NCBI GenBank assembly: GCA_947167745.1
Contig: CAMVJE010000014.1
Span: 1-30,849 of the forward strand
Source: an uncultured Treponema sp.
Lineage (GTDB): Bacteria; Spirochaetota; Spirochaetia; Treponematales; Treponemataceae
Reading direction: 5' to 3'
Length of the DNA stretch: 30,849 nt
The notes under the pieces were generated by a model, which searched no databases, was not told the DNA's origin, and saw nothing but the letters and a program-made list of their open reading frames with translations. Positions 1 to 6,945 of the stretch are shown here, piece by piece. Every line of letters begins with the position of its first letter. Positions within the stretch are counted from its first letter, which is position 1. The translations under genes were made by a program, and so were the position numbers.

Positions 1-1
1 T

Positions 2-940
2 GTAATGCGCGCTCAGGAATGGATTCCTTCTACACCACTCCATGTTCAGATGTACAGAGCTTTCGGCTGGGAGCACCCTGAATTCTGCCATCTTCCAATG
101 GTAAACGGAAGCGACGGCAAAAAACTTTCAAAACGACACGGCTCAACATCTTTGAATGAGTTCCGCGCACGAGGATACCTTCCACAGGCTATCGTAAATT
201 ACGTTGCTTTGCTGGGCTGCTCATACGAGGAAGGCCGTGACTTCTACACTTTGGATGAACTTGCAGAGCGATTCAAGCTTGAGCACCTCAACAAGGCTCC
301 AGCTGTATTCGATTACAAAAAACTCGAATTCTACAACGCAAACTATATCCGCCAGCTTTCAACAGAAGAGCTTTACAAATGGACTCTTCCATTCATCACA
401 GGAACAGGAGATGCAACTCTCGAAATCAACCCTGAGAACCCGCAGCCGAAGCCAAATGTCGGACCAGAGTTCAGTGGAGTTGCTTTGGGTGAAGACGGTG
501 AGCCTTATTGCGTAGACAAGTCAATGAATATGACTTCTGCCGATGTCAAAAAGACACTTATGGGTCTCATGCCGCTTATTCAGGAACGACTTAAGTTCCT
601 CACAGAGGCTGCGGAGATGGTTCACTTTATGTTCACAGAACCGGCCGTACCTCCAGTTGAGCAGCTTGTTCCGAAAAAGCTCGACCAGGCAAAAACAAAA
701 GAAGTTCTCGAGAACGCAAAAGAATTCGTAGCAAAAGTATTTGAGCTTGACCACGAAGGTGCCGAAAACTTCGCAAAGGCAAAAGCTGAAGAGCTTGGAA
801 TTAAACTCGGTGACTTCATGATGCCAGTTCGTATGGCCGTAACAGGAAGCCGCGTTTCTCCACCTCTTATTGGTTCAATCGCAGTTTTGGGCAAAGAAAA
901 ATCTTTGGCACGAATCGAGCGAACTATCGCAACTCTCTAA
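2..940 (+). CDS. gltX: Glutamate--tRNA ligase, 3' part (5' end outside window)
   Basis: Charges tRNA-Glu with glutamate in the cytoplasm (class I aminoacyl-tRNA synthetase). The reading frame is open to the left edge, so the ATG at 5 is internal and about 312 C-terminal residues are present. The stretch STPLHVQMYRAFGW is the conserved segment before the signature loop, and KKLSKRHGS (about residues 39-47 of the fragment) is the KMSKS-type ATP-binding loop. The helical anticodon-binding half follows. It carries a roughly 40-residue proline- and glycine-containing insertion (around 420-540) that is not in the shortest family members. The stop codon overlaps the ATG of the next gene (TAATG), implying translational coupling. 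Glutamyl rather than glutaminyl specificity is inferred from the overall family match. The HIGH motif lies outside the window. Confidence 0.95.
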   Translation, partial: VMRAQEWIPSTPLHVQMYRAFGWEHPEFCHLPMVNGSDGKKLSKRHGSTSLNEFRARGYLPQAIVNYVALLGCSYEEGRDFYTLDELAERFKLEHLNKAPAVFDYKKLEFYNANYIRQLSTEELYKWTLPFITGTGDATLEINPENPQPKPNVGPEFSGVALGEDGEPYCVDKSMNMTSADVKKTLMGLMPLIQERLKFLTEAAEMVHFMFTEPAVPPVEQLVPKKLDQAKTKEVLENAKEFVAKVFELDHEGAENFAKAKAEELGIKLGDFMMPVRMAVTGSRVSPPLIGSIAVLGKEKSLARIERTIATL

Positions 941-1632
941 TGGAAAAACTTAAATCACAAGTCGGTGCGCTTCTTGCAATTTTTGACGAGAAGCAGCCGA
1001 TTCAAAAAGACGGTACTTTCTCCCCTGAAGCTGTAAAAGAAACGGCTCTTTTGATGGCGGATTATATAATAGAAGAAAAAGAGTCGCTTGCTGCCCTCAA
1101 AGAATGGATGGAAAGCCATGAATTTTGGACAAGTCCTGCCAGCACACGCTTTCACGGCAATGTTAAAGGCGGACTTGCCGCTCACTCTCTTCTTGTAGCA
1201 GTCCAGGCCCTTCGCTTCGCTATTCCCATCGCAGAAAATTTTGCACTTTCAAAACAAGCCGGCAATTTTTCTTTTACTGCGGAAGATGTTTTTATTTCTG
1301 GAATTGCACATGACTTCTGCAAAAGCGGCACCTATGCCACTGAAAGTCGAAAAACAAAAGATTTTAACGGCAACTGGAAATATGAACCTTTCTATAAAAC
1401 AAAATCAGATGTAAGAAATCTTGGACATGGAAACGAATCAGTCCTTCTTCTGCTTGAATCAATGCCACATCTCCTCAAAAACCGAACAGTAATCGAAGCA
1501 ATCAAATGCCACATGGGCTTTTCAGATCTTGCGCCGATGGAAACTTACAATTATTCAAATCTTCTTCAAAATCCACTGGTTCTTTTAATACAGCTGGCAG
1601 ACCAAAGTGCCGCCCAGTGGTGGAGTATATAG
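940..1632 (+). CDS. HD-domain metal-dependent phosphohydrolase
   Basis: A 230-residue soluble protein of the HD superfamily, whose members hydrolyse phosphoesters with one or two metals bound by His and Asp. The expected ligands are visible in order: His82 in GGLAAHSLL, the His124-Asp125 pair in GIAHDFCKSG, His163 in LGHGNESV, His191 in KCHMG, and Asp221 in LADQSA near the C terminus. The tryptophan- and glycine-rich linker between the HD pair and His163 resembles stand-alone phage- and Firmicutes-type HD proteins more than HD-GYP or RelA enzymes. The substrate cannot be read from sequence. The ATG at 940 overlaps the gltX stop by one base and is the only sensible start, since there is no room for a separate promoter. 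The last codons overlap the ribosome-binding site of the next gene, so the three genes form one operon. Confidence 0.8.
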   Translation: MEKLKSQVGALLAIFDEKQPIQKDGTFSPEAVKETALLMADYIIEEKESLAALKEWMESHEFWTSPASTRFHGNVKGGLAAHSLLVAVQALRFAIPIAENFALSKQAGNFSFTAEDVFISGIAHDFCKSGTYATESRKTKDFNGNWKYEPFYKTKSDVRNLGHGNESVLLLLESMPHLLKNRTVIEAIKCHMGFSDLAPMETYNYSNLLQNPLVLLIQLADQSAAQWWSI

Positions 1633-1640
1633 GAGGCAAT

Positions 1641-2171
1641 ATGAATTTAGACATCACTATACTATTTGCAATACTCGCAGGAATTCTTCTATTGATTGGC
1701 CTTATTGGAACCGTTCTCCCTGTTTTACCAGGTCCTCCAATTGCCTGGGCAGGGCTTCTTGCAGCACATTTTTCCGTATATTCACAGATTCAAGTATGGA
1801 TACTAGTTATAACAGGAATTGCAGCCATTATTGTTACAATTATGGATAATGTTTTTCCATCCCTTATGACAAAAAAAGCAGGGGGAAGCAAGGCGGCAAG
1901 CTGGGGCTGTACCATCGGTCTTATTATAGGAATTTTTTTAACGCCGATTTTTATTCTTATCGGACCATTTTTAGGTGCCTTGATTGGAGAACTAATTCAT
2001 GACTCATCAGATACGAAAAAAGCTTTCAAAGCAGCATTGGGAGCTTTTACAGGATTTTTGCTTGGAACAGGAATTAAAATCTTTTGCGTAGGATGCTTTA
2101 TCTGGATTTTTGTATGGAGTCTGATGCAAAATCATTCAGAAGAACTAATGACTACAGCCAGTGTACTGTAA
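1641..2171 (+). CDS. DUF456-family integral membrane protein
   Basis: A 176-residue, very hydrophobic protein with four or five predicted membrane segments: about residues 5-25, 28-50, 55-75, 90-125 and 140-165. It has the N-terminal VLPVLPGPPIAWAG stretch and the glycine-rich central helices (IGLIIGIFLTPIFILIGPF) typical of DUF456 proteins, whose role is unknown. The frame is open upstream from 1506, but ATG 1641 is chosen because a perfect AGGAGG sits at 1631-1636, four bases before it, and the upstream part only overlaps the HD gene. That Shine-Dalgarno overlaps the stop codon of the HD gene. An intrinsic terminator follows three bases after the stop. The product acts in the cytoplasmic membrane; no function can be assigned. 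Confidence 0.8.
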   Translation: MNLDITILFAILAGILLLIGLIGTVLPVLPGPPIAWAGLLAAHFSVYSQIQVWILVITGIAAIIVTIMDNVFPSLMTKKAGGSKAASWGCTIGLIIGIFLTPIFILIGPFLGALIGELIHDSSDTKKAFKAALGAFTGFLLGTGIKIFCVGCFIWIFVWSLMQNHSEELMTTASVL

Positions 2172-2173
2172 AG

Positions 2174-2198
2174 GTCAAATTATTTTGACATTTTTTTT
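2174..2198 (+). terminator. Intrinsic terminator of the gltX-HD-DUF456 operon
   Basis: A 6-bp stem (GTCAAA, loop TTAT, TTTGAC) is followed by A and then eight T residues at 2191-2198. It starts three bases after the DUF456 stop codon and points in the direction of transcription. The stem is short and AT-rich, but the T run is strong. Confidence 0.75.
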
Positions 2199-2251
2199 AA
2201 TAGCAATAGCGGTATCTTGGCACTTCTGAGCCCAGCATGGAATTAAGAGCA

Positions 2252-2287
2252 TAAAAAAAGGATTTCTGGTTTTGCACTAGAAATCCT
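2252..2287 (-). terminator. Intrinsic terminator of the tRNA transcript
   Basis: On the minus strand a perfect 9-bp stem (AGGATTTCT / AGAAATCCT, 11-base loop) is followed directly by seven T residues. There is no T run on the plus side, so it works for leftward transcription from the tRNA promoter. Facing the plus-strand terminator about 55 bases away, it closes the convergent junction. Confidence 0.8.
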
Positions 2288-2292
2288 GATTG

Positions 2293-2373
2293 TGGGCCAT
2301 ACGTCCGCTTACGCTCCCGATTGGCCTATTGGAAGTGATTTACATACAGTTTCTCACTTCGTTACGAAACTGT
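2293..2373 (-). other. Structured trailer of the tRNA transcript
   Basis: This 81-base stretch lies between the tRNA 3' end and its terminator. It holds an 8-bp inverted repeat (ACAGTTTC at 2346-2353, GAAACTGT at 2366-2373) directly abutting the tRNA discriminator base. It also holds a second partly palindromic block bounded by GGCCA and TGGCC. It begins with TGGGCCAT (2293-2300), the same octamer that starts the tRNA 3' end at 2374-2381, so the trailer is framed by an 8-bp direct repeat. No coding potential is seen. Confidence 0.5.
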
Positions 2374-2446
2374 TGGGCCATCTTGGATTTGAACCAAGGA
2401 CCAAAGGATTATGAGTCCTCTGCTCTAACCGCTGAGCTAATGGCCC
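2374..2446 (-). tRNA. tRNA with CAT anticodon, probably tRNA-Ile2 (lysidine-modified)
   Basis: A complete 73-nt cloverleaf. It has a 7-bp acceptor stem GGGCCAT/ATGGCCC, a D arm with AGCTCAGCGGTTAGAGC, and a 5-bp anticodon stem GAGGA/TCCTT around the loop CTCATAA. The T arm contains GGTTCAAATCC, and the discriminator is A. No CCA is encoded: the trailer continues ACA, so CCA must be added after transcription. CAT occurs in initiator Met, elongator Met and Ile2. The C4-G69 and C5-G68 pairs and the overall likeness to E. coli tRNA-Ile2 (TTAGCTCAG-GGTTAGAGCAG) favour Ile2, the substrate of TilS, over elongator Met. It is not the initiator, because the first pair is G-C and the anticodon stem lacks three GC pairs. 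Confidence 0.9.
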
Positions 2447-2457
2447 AAGTGGAATAA

Positions 2458-2487
2458 ATTATATCAAAAAACAGTCTTTTTCGTCAA
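2458..2487 (-). promoter_or_regulatory. Sigma-70-type promoter of the tRNA
   Basis: On the minus strand TTGACG (2482-2487) is separated by 18 bases from a perfect TATAAT (2458-2463). The -10 box ends 11 bases before the first tRNA base, as expected for a stable RNA promoter. Confidence 0.8.
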
Positions 2488-2493
2488 TCAGCA

Positions 2494-2519
2494 AAATGAA
2501 GCTTATCTGAGCATCACTT
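2494..2519 (-). terminator. Possible weak terminator of the SGNH gene
   Basis: An imperfect 9-bp hairpin (AAGTGATGC / GCTTCATTT, one mismatch and one wobble pair) includes the TGA stop of the SGNH esterase and is followed by only a few T residues. It immediately precedes the tRNA promoter. Read-through into the tRNA would be harmless, so this call is tentative. Confidence 0.3.
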
Positions 2520-3296
2520 AAACATGGTGTATTCATCATCAATCTCGGCGTTGACGCTGTCTTCAGGATTGGCCTCGACCTCATTGAATGGGCTTTCGCA
2601 GCCTTTCATGCAATTTTCTGACAATTCGGCGTATTCTGGGAAATTATCGACAATTTTTTTAATTTCCCTTGCAGCGATTTGGGAAAAAGCATTGGCTCCT
2701 TCGGGGCGCAAGTGGCTGTTATCACTCTTTCCTTCGGGATAGTTCTCGTAAAGGTCTGCGTCAAAGTTCATGTAAAAACGACGGGAAGCGACTTCTCCAC
2801 ATTTTGCAAGGAATTCCATTGTGAGTTTATTCATATCAATGCAAGGGATATTTTCCTCAGCGGCAGTTTCGATTATGGCTTGCGGATATTCTGAGTGAGA
2901 ATTTATAATCTGAGTATTTTCGAACATGCGACGAGCCATGGGGGTGAGCAAAACAGGCTTTACGCCCTTTGAACGCAATTTCCGAACAAAATAGGAAAGA
3001 TTTTTCCGAAAGGCAGCACCTTTTTCGCACGAAGTAAATCTTGTCGGATCGGAAGATTTTTCATCATTGTGACCAAACTGAATCAAAGCAAAGTCCCCTT
3101 TTTGGGCTTCTGCCATAACACGCATAAAACGTCCTTCATCAATAAAAGACTTTGTGCTCCGACCATTTCGCGCGAAATTGAGCCACTGTGTGTTCACTGA
3201 AAAAAAACGAGTCAATTCCTGCACCCAGCCAGTCTGAGGAAAGGTCGAAAAGTCATTGTACTGCATTATGCTATCACCAAGACAAAGAATTCGCAT
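2514..3296 (-). CDS. SGNH/GDSL hydrolase, rhamnogalacturonan acetylesterase-like
   Basis: A 260-residue esterase of the SGNH fold. All four signature blocks are visible: GDSIMQ with catalytic Ser9, NFARNGRSTKSF with Gly45, QFGHNDE with Asn77, and DNSHLRPEGA with the Asp192/His195 pair. Block spacing and the GHND and DxxHL..EGA motifs match carbohydrate acetylesterases of the RGAE/CE12 group, so an O-acetyl-sugar substrate is likely but not proven. There is no signal peptide (MRILCLGDS starts the fold at once), so it probably acts in the cytoplasm. The last 40 residues form an acidic tail (NEVEANPEDSVNAEIDDEY) beyond the usual domain. The ATG at 3296 is supported by GGAG six bases upstream. 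The gene sits alone between a repeat element and the tRNA; no promoter is obvious. Confidence 0.85.
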   Translation of the reverse strand: MRILCLGDSIMQYNDFSTFPQTGWVQELTRFFSVNTQWLNFARNGRSTKSFIDEGRFMRVMAEAQKGDFALIQFGHNDEKSSDPTRFTSCEKGAAFRKNLSYFVRKLRSKGVKPVLLTPMARRMFENTQIINSHSEYPQAIIETAAEENIPCIDMNKLTMEFLAKCGEVASRRFYMNFDADLYENYPEGKSDNSHLRPEGANAFSQIAAREIKKIVDNFPEYAELSENCMKGCESPFNEVEANPEDSVNAEIDDEYTMFK

Positions 3297-3313
3297 ATTT
3301 ACTCCAAGTTTAA

Positions 3314-3450
3314 TTTTGACGCGGATAAGCGCAGATTAACGCAGATTTTTTCTTTTAAATTACGAAAATCTATCGTATTTTTACGACAGACTTCCGCACA
3401 GGACTATACATAGGCTGTATCCGCGTCTATCCGCGTGCATCTACGTCTAA
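3314..3450. repeat. Inverted pair of CGCRGATnnn period-10 repeats
   Basis: The left arm (3314-3348) is three CGC(G/A)GAT units spaced 10 bases apart. The right arm (3415-3450) is the same motif on the opposite strand, again with a 10-base period. Aligned as terminal inverted repeats, the arms match at about 23 of 33 positions and enclose about 66 bp of AT-rich DNA. The whole fills the 157-bp gap between glmS and the SGNH gene. It resembles widely scattered REP/MITE-like intergenic repeats and has no open frame of note. It could also fold in RNA and act as the glmS 3' end. Confidence 0.6.
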
Positions 3451-3453
3451 ATT

Positions 3454-5379
3454 TTACTCCACCGTTACTGATTTGGCCAAGTTTCTCGGCTTGTCTGGGT
3501 CGTTGCCTTTTAAGACTGAACAGTAGTAGGCGAAAAGCTGGGCGGGGATAATCGAAAGCATTGAGGCTAAGGCCGCATCGGTGTCGGGGATTGTAATCAC
3601 TGAATTGCAGCAGGAATCGAAAGCACCTTTTTTGTCCAGCGTAATTGCCATTGTAACAGCACCTCGACTTTTAACTTCGACAATATTGGAAGCAAGTTTT
3701 TCGTAAAGTTCAGGCTCAGTAGCGATTGCAACTACGAGAGTATCAGAGTCAACCAGGGCAATCGGACCGTGCTTTAACTCGCCCGCGGCAAATGCCTCAC
3801 AATGCATATAGCTGACTTCTTTGAGTTTAAGTGCGCTTTCAAGAGATGAAGCTGAGTCGAAAAGGCGACCTATGTAGAAAATTTTTGACTTATTGAACTG
3901 CTGTGAAGCAAATTTCTGGATTTCAGTTTGATTATCAACGATTTGCTGGGCTTTTGCAGGAATCTGCTGGATTTGGGTGAGCAAATTCTCGTATTCAGCA
4001 GAAGAAATGTTTCCCCGCTCCTTTCCAAGCTTGATTGCAAGAAGATAAAGACACATAAGCTGCGTTGTATAGGCTTTAGTTGAAGCAACGGCGATTTCAG
4101 GGCCTGCCCAAGTATAAATAACTTCATCTGCCTCGCGGCTTGCAGTTGAACCAACACAATTAGTAATTGCTATGACTTTTGCTCCTGACTCTTTTGCAAG
4201 ACGGAGAGCTGCCAATGTGTCAGCAGTTTCACCAGACTGAGAAATAATAATGAAAATATCTTTTTTGTTGAGAATGGGATTTCGGTAGCGGAACTCGGAT
4301 GCCACATCGACAGAAACCGGAATGCGGGCAAATTTCTCAAAAGCATATTTTCCCACAACGCCGGCATGATAAGCCGTACCGCAAGCCGTAATCACGATTC
4401 TTTCGGCCTGCTTCCAATCTTCTCCAAAGTCAATTTCATCAAATTTGATATCGACAGGCTTTTTACCTTCATAAACAAGACGAGGACGAAGGGTGTCTGT
4501 AAAAGCTTTGGGCTGCTCATGAATTTCTTTGAGCATAAAGTGAGCATATCCCCCCTTTTCGGCACTAGCCATATCCCACTCGACATGAGACGGTTCTCGG
4601 ATTACCTTATTGCCGTCTGCATCAAACAAATCAACATGGTCATTATAGAGGACTGCAAGCTCGTTCTGATTGAGATAATAAACATCACGAGTGTATTCAA
4701 GGACAGCAGGAACATCAGAAGCAATAAAATTTTCGCCTTTTCCAAGACCAACAATGAGGGGACTTTCCTTTCGGGCAGCAATCACACGGTCTGGATACTT
4801 GGTGCATACAACGCCGAGTGCATAGCTTCCTTCAAGACGGTGAAGTGTCTCCAATACTGCTGAAAAGAGTTCTCCGCTTTTTTCGTAGAAATAATTGATT
4901 AAATGTGCAATGACTTCCGTGTCAGTCTGGCTTTTAAAAACAACCCCCTGATCCTGAAGCCAGGCCTTGAGTTTTGCATAATTTTCGATGATTCCATTGT
5001 GAACGACAGCAATTGTGCCGCTTACATTTGTGTGGGGATGAGAATTTAAGTCACTTGGCTCGCCGTGAGTTGCCCAGCGGGTGTGACCGATTCCTACAGA
5101 ACCTTTTACAATATCTCCAGTTTTTTTTATGAGTTCATCCAGTCTTTTTTCGGCTTCAAATTCGCTCATATTTTCAGAATTTTTTACAAGCTGATCTGTT
5201 ATTTTTTCAACAAGAAACTTTAAGGCGCCCTTTGATTTTCTAACTAAAATTTCATCTGAATCTTCTGATAAAACAGCAATTCCGGCCGAGTCATAACCAC
5301 GATATTCAAGTTTTTTAAGACCATTGATAAGAACGGGAGTTGCCTGCTTTGAGCCAACATATCCAACAATTCCACACAT
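3454..5379 (-). CDS. glmS: Glutamine--fructose-6-phosphate aminotransferase (isomerizing)
   Basis: Makes glucosamine-6-phosphate from fructose-6-phosphate and glutamine, the first step to UDP-GlcNAc for peptidoglycan and other envelope sugars. The N-terminal Ntn glutaminase starts MCGIVGYVG with Cys2 as nucleophile and contains GHTRWATHG and the HNGIIENY loop. Two SIS sugar-isomerase domains follow, with TACGTAYHAG, SQSGETADT, STKAYTTQL and ELKHGPIALVD. The C terminus DKPRNLAKSVTVE is canonical. The frame is open for 31 codons upstream, to 5472. That part overlaps the previous gene's terminator, so ATG 5379 is chosen, with GGGGA seven bases upstream. The resulting 641 residues are slightly longer than the usual 610 or so. 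Extra length lies in the glutaminase half around EKRLDELIKKTGD. The leader is too short for a glmS ribozyme. Confidence 0.97.
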   Translation of the reverse strand: MCGIVGYVGSKQATPVLINGLKKLEYRGYDSAGIAVLSEDSDEILVRKSKGALKFLVEKITDQLVKNSENMSEFEAEKRLDELIKKTGDIVKGSVGIGHTRWATHGEPSDLNSHPHTNVSGTIAVVHNGIIENYAKLKAWLQDQGVVFKSQTDTEVIAHLINYFYEKSGELFSAVLETLHRLEGSYALGVVCTKYPDRVIAARKESPLIVGLGKGENFIASDVPAVLEYTRDVYYLNQNELAVLYNDHVDLFDADGNKVIREPSHVEWDMASAEKGGYAHFMLKEIHEQPKAFTDTLRPRLVYEGKKPVDIKFDEIDFGEDWKQAERIVITACGTAYHAGVVGKYAFEKFARIPVSVDVASEFRYRNPILNKKDIFIIISQSGETADTLAALRLAKESGAKVIAITNCVGSTASREADEVIYTWAGPEIAVASTKAYTTQLMCLYLLAIKLGKERGNISSAEYENLLTQIQQIPAKAQQIVDNQTEIQKFASQQFNKSKIFYIGRLFDSASSLESALKLKEVSYMHCEAFAAGELKHGPIALVDSDTLVVAIATEPELYEKLASNIVEVKSRGAVTMAITLDKKGAFDSCCNSVITIPDTDAALASMLSIIPAQLFAYYCSVLKGNDPDKPRNLAKSVTVE

Positions 5380-5399
5380 ACGATTATCCCCAAAATATA

Positions 5400-5429
5400 A
5401 ATATAATTTCAGTATACTGACTTTCGCAA
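5400..5429 (-). promoter_or_regulatory. glmS: Candidate glmS promoter
   Basis: On the minus strand TTGCGA (5424-5429) is 18 bases from TATATT (5400-5405), placing the start of transcription about 15-20 bases before the glmS ATG. It lies directly after the terminator of the upstream operon, so an independent promoter is needed here. The AT-rich context makes the exact boxes uncertain. Confidence 0.5.
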
Positions 5430-5462
5430 TAAAAAAAAAGATACCCGCACAGGCAGGTATCT
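5430..5462 (-). terminator. Strong intrinsic terminator of the barrel/HD-GYP operon
   Basis: On the minus strand the 10-bp stem AGATACCTGC / GCGGGTATCT has loop CTGT and is followed by nine T residues (5439-5431). One pair is G-T only on the transcribed minus strand and would be a mismatch on the plus strand, which confirms direction. It begins about 25 bases after the HD-GYP-like gene's stop codon. Confidence 0.92.
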
Positions 5463-5487
5463 TATCGTTCATATCTAAAGACTTATT

Positions 5488-6945
5488 TTAGACGATTGAA
5501 TCCAGAACCTTAACTACATCAATATCATAAAGATTCGGCTTAGACTCAAGTTCCTGAATAGCTGTTTCCTTATCCATAATCTGTCTGTAGTTACGGCGAC
5601 TGATAAGCGAATTGTAACTTTCTGCAACATGAATCAGCCGTGCAATCTGAGGAATATCCGGACCTGTAAGTCCATGATAACCACTTCCATCCGTATTCTC
5701 ATGATGATACAAAGCAGCTTCTTTAAAGATCTGCCAGTATTTGCGCGGAACAAAACCAAGATACTGCTCATACTGGTTAACATGCTCCCGCAACTGAAGC
5801 CTCTGTTCATCTGTCAGTGATTCAGCTTCAAGCAATTCCTCGGGAATTGCAAGGAATCCGGCATCATAAACCATTGCAGCGGCGAAGTAAATCATAGATG
5901 AATTCTGATTTAAACCAAGCTGCATTGCAAGTTTATAGACTAATTCACTGACATTCTTTGAATTGTTCTTTCGTCTTGTAACTGCATCAATCTCTGAACC
6001 AAGTTTTTCGCAATCGATGACAAGTTGTTTAAGCTCAGCTTTTTCATCATCGTTCATTTCTGGAGCTGGAAGAGCATCAACTCCCCAGCGTGAACTTCCG
6101 GCTGACTTTAAGCCCATGGCACTGAAATCTGTTACACCGCCAAGAAGAAGCTGATTGTTGGTTTGCTGCATTCCGGCGATAAGTTTAAGCGTTGAATCAA
6201 GCTGCTCTGCCTGAAGGGCTGAGTTGCGCTGAGCAGTTTTGATACCAATGAATACGAGAAGGAAAACGATAATAAAAATAAGACCGCCAAGAATTGCAAT
6301 AATCCAAATTGTTTTGTTACTTGTTTTGCTGATTTCACGCATTGTATTCGTTGTATGTTCACTGACTTCACGAACTGCCGTTGCCGTTTTTTCGCCCACC
6401 GACTCAATTGCCGTATTCATTTTATCAGAAACCGAGTTAATCATGCTCTCATTGCTTTCGTTGATTGACTTTAAGATTTCTTCGTTTCCAGCCTGCTGGG
6501 TTTTAGACAAATTTTCCATCATTTCATGGGTCTTTGCATCGCGGGCAGCCTCTTTTGCATCAATCTGTAACTGCTGGATTTTTTTGACAAATTTTTGAAT
6601 CTGAGGATCTTCATTAAGTTTAGGATAAGTCTGAAGATTCATAACGACATCATCATAAAGAGTGAAATCCTTCGTTCTAGTCATTTTATCAAGCAGCTTA
6701 GTGTAAATCTGAGTTGCAAGAAGATAAACATTTCCAGGAACTTCATCTGCATTCTGCGAAAAACGAAGACATGCATTGATTGTTTTGAAAGCCTCTTCGT
6801 ACTGCATTACAGAATACTGATCATCGGCACGCTGAAGATAGCGTTTTGTTAAATCTGCACTTGTCTGTGCGAAAATAAGTCCTGTAGCAAAAATGCACAT
6901 TAGGACAAACATAAAAGTTTTTTTATTAAAACTATTTTGTGACAT
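5488..6945 (-). CDS. Membrane protein with degenerate HD-GYP-like domain
   Basis: A 485-residue protein. An N-terminal signal or first membrane segment spans residues 9-27 (ending GLIFAQ). A helical, TPR-like extracytoplasmic region follows, with a coiled coil (about 130-210) rich in MENLSKTQQ and VSDKMNTAIES stretches that recall chemoreceptor helices. A strong transmembrane helix lies at about 212-235. The cytoplasmic C-terminal domain aligns by eye with HD-GYP phosphodiesterases: IPEELL, LREH, HHENTDGSGYHGL and ARLIHVAESYNSL. The hallmark residues are altered: HD is Tyr360-Asp361, GYP is GYH (422-424), and the DAL motif is YNSL, although HHE (414-416) is kept. It may be catalytically dead or a sensor. 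The ATG at 6945 has GGAG seven bases upstream and overlaps the upstream gene by 14 bp, so translation is coupled. A longer start at 6999 lies inside that gene. Confidence 0.75.
   Translation of the reverse strand: MSQNSFNKKTFMFVLMCIFATGLIFAQTSADLTKRYLQRADDQYSVMQYEEAFKTINACLRFSQNADEVPGNVYLLATQIYTKLLDKMTRTKDFTLYDDVVMNLQTYPKLNEDPQIQKFVKKIQQLQIDAKEAARDAKTHEMMENLSKTQQAGNEEILKSINESNESMINSVSDKMNTAIESVGEKTATAVREVSEHTTNTMREISKTSNKTIWIIAILGGLIFIIVFLLVFIGIKTAQRNSALQAEQLDSTLKLIAGMQQTNNQLLLGGVTDFSAMGLKSAGSSRWGVDALPAPEMNDDEKAELKQLVIDCEKLGSEIDAVTRRKNNSKNVSELVYKLAMQLGLNQNSSMIYFAAAMVYDAGFLAIPEELLEAESLTDEQRLQLREHVNQYEQYLGFVPRKYWQIFKEAALYHHENTDGSGYHGLTGPDIPQIARLIHVAESYNSLISRRNYRQIMDKETAIQELESKPNLYDIDVVKVLDSIV

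Noticed and set aside
3314..3450. Insertion sequence
   Set aside because: The inverted arms enclose only 66 bp, there is no transposase frame, and no target-site duplication is apparent.
4366..4863. A 165-codon open frame on the plus strand within glmS
   Set aside because: It is antisense to conserved glmS sequence with no motif or expression signals.
5380..5438. Possible glmS ribozyme in the glmS leader
   Set aside because: The leader between the upstream terminator and the ATG is only about 60 bases and lacks the required core, so a ribozyme would not fit.
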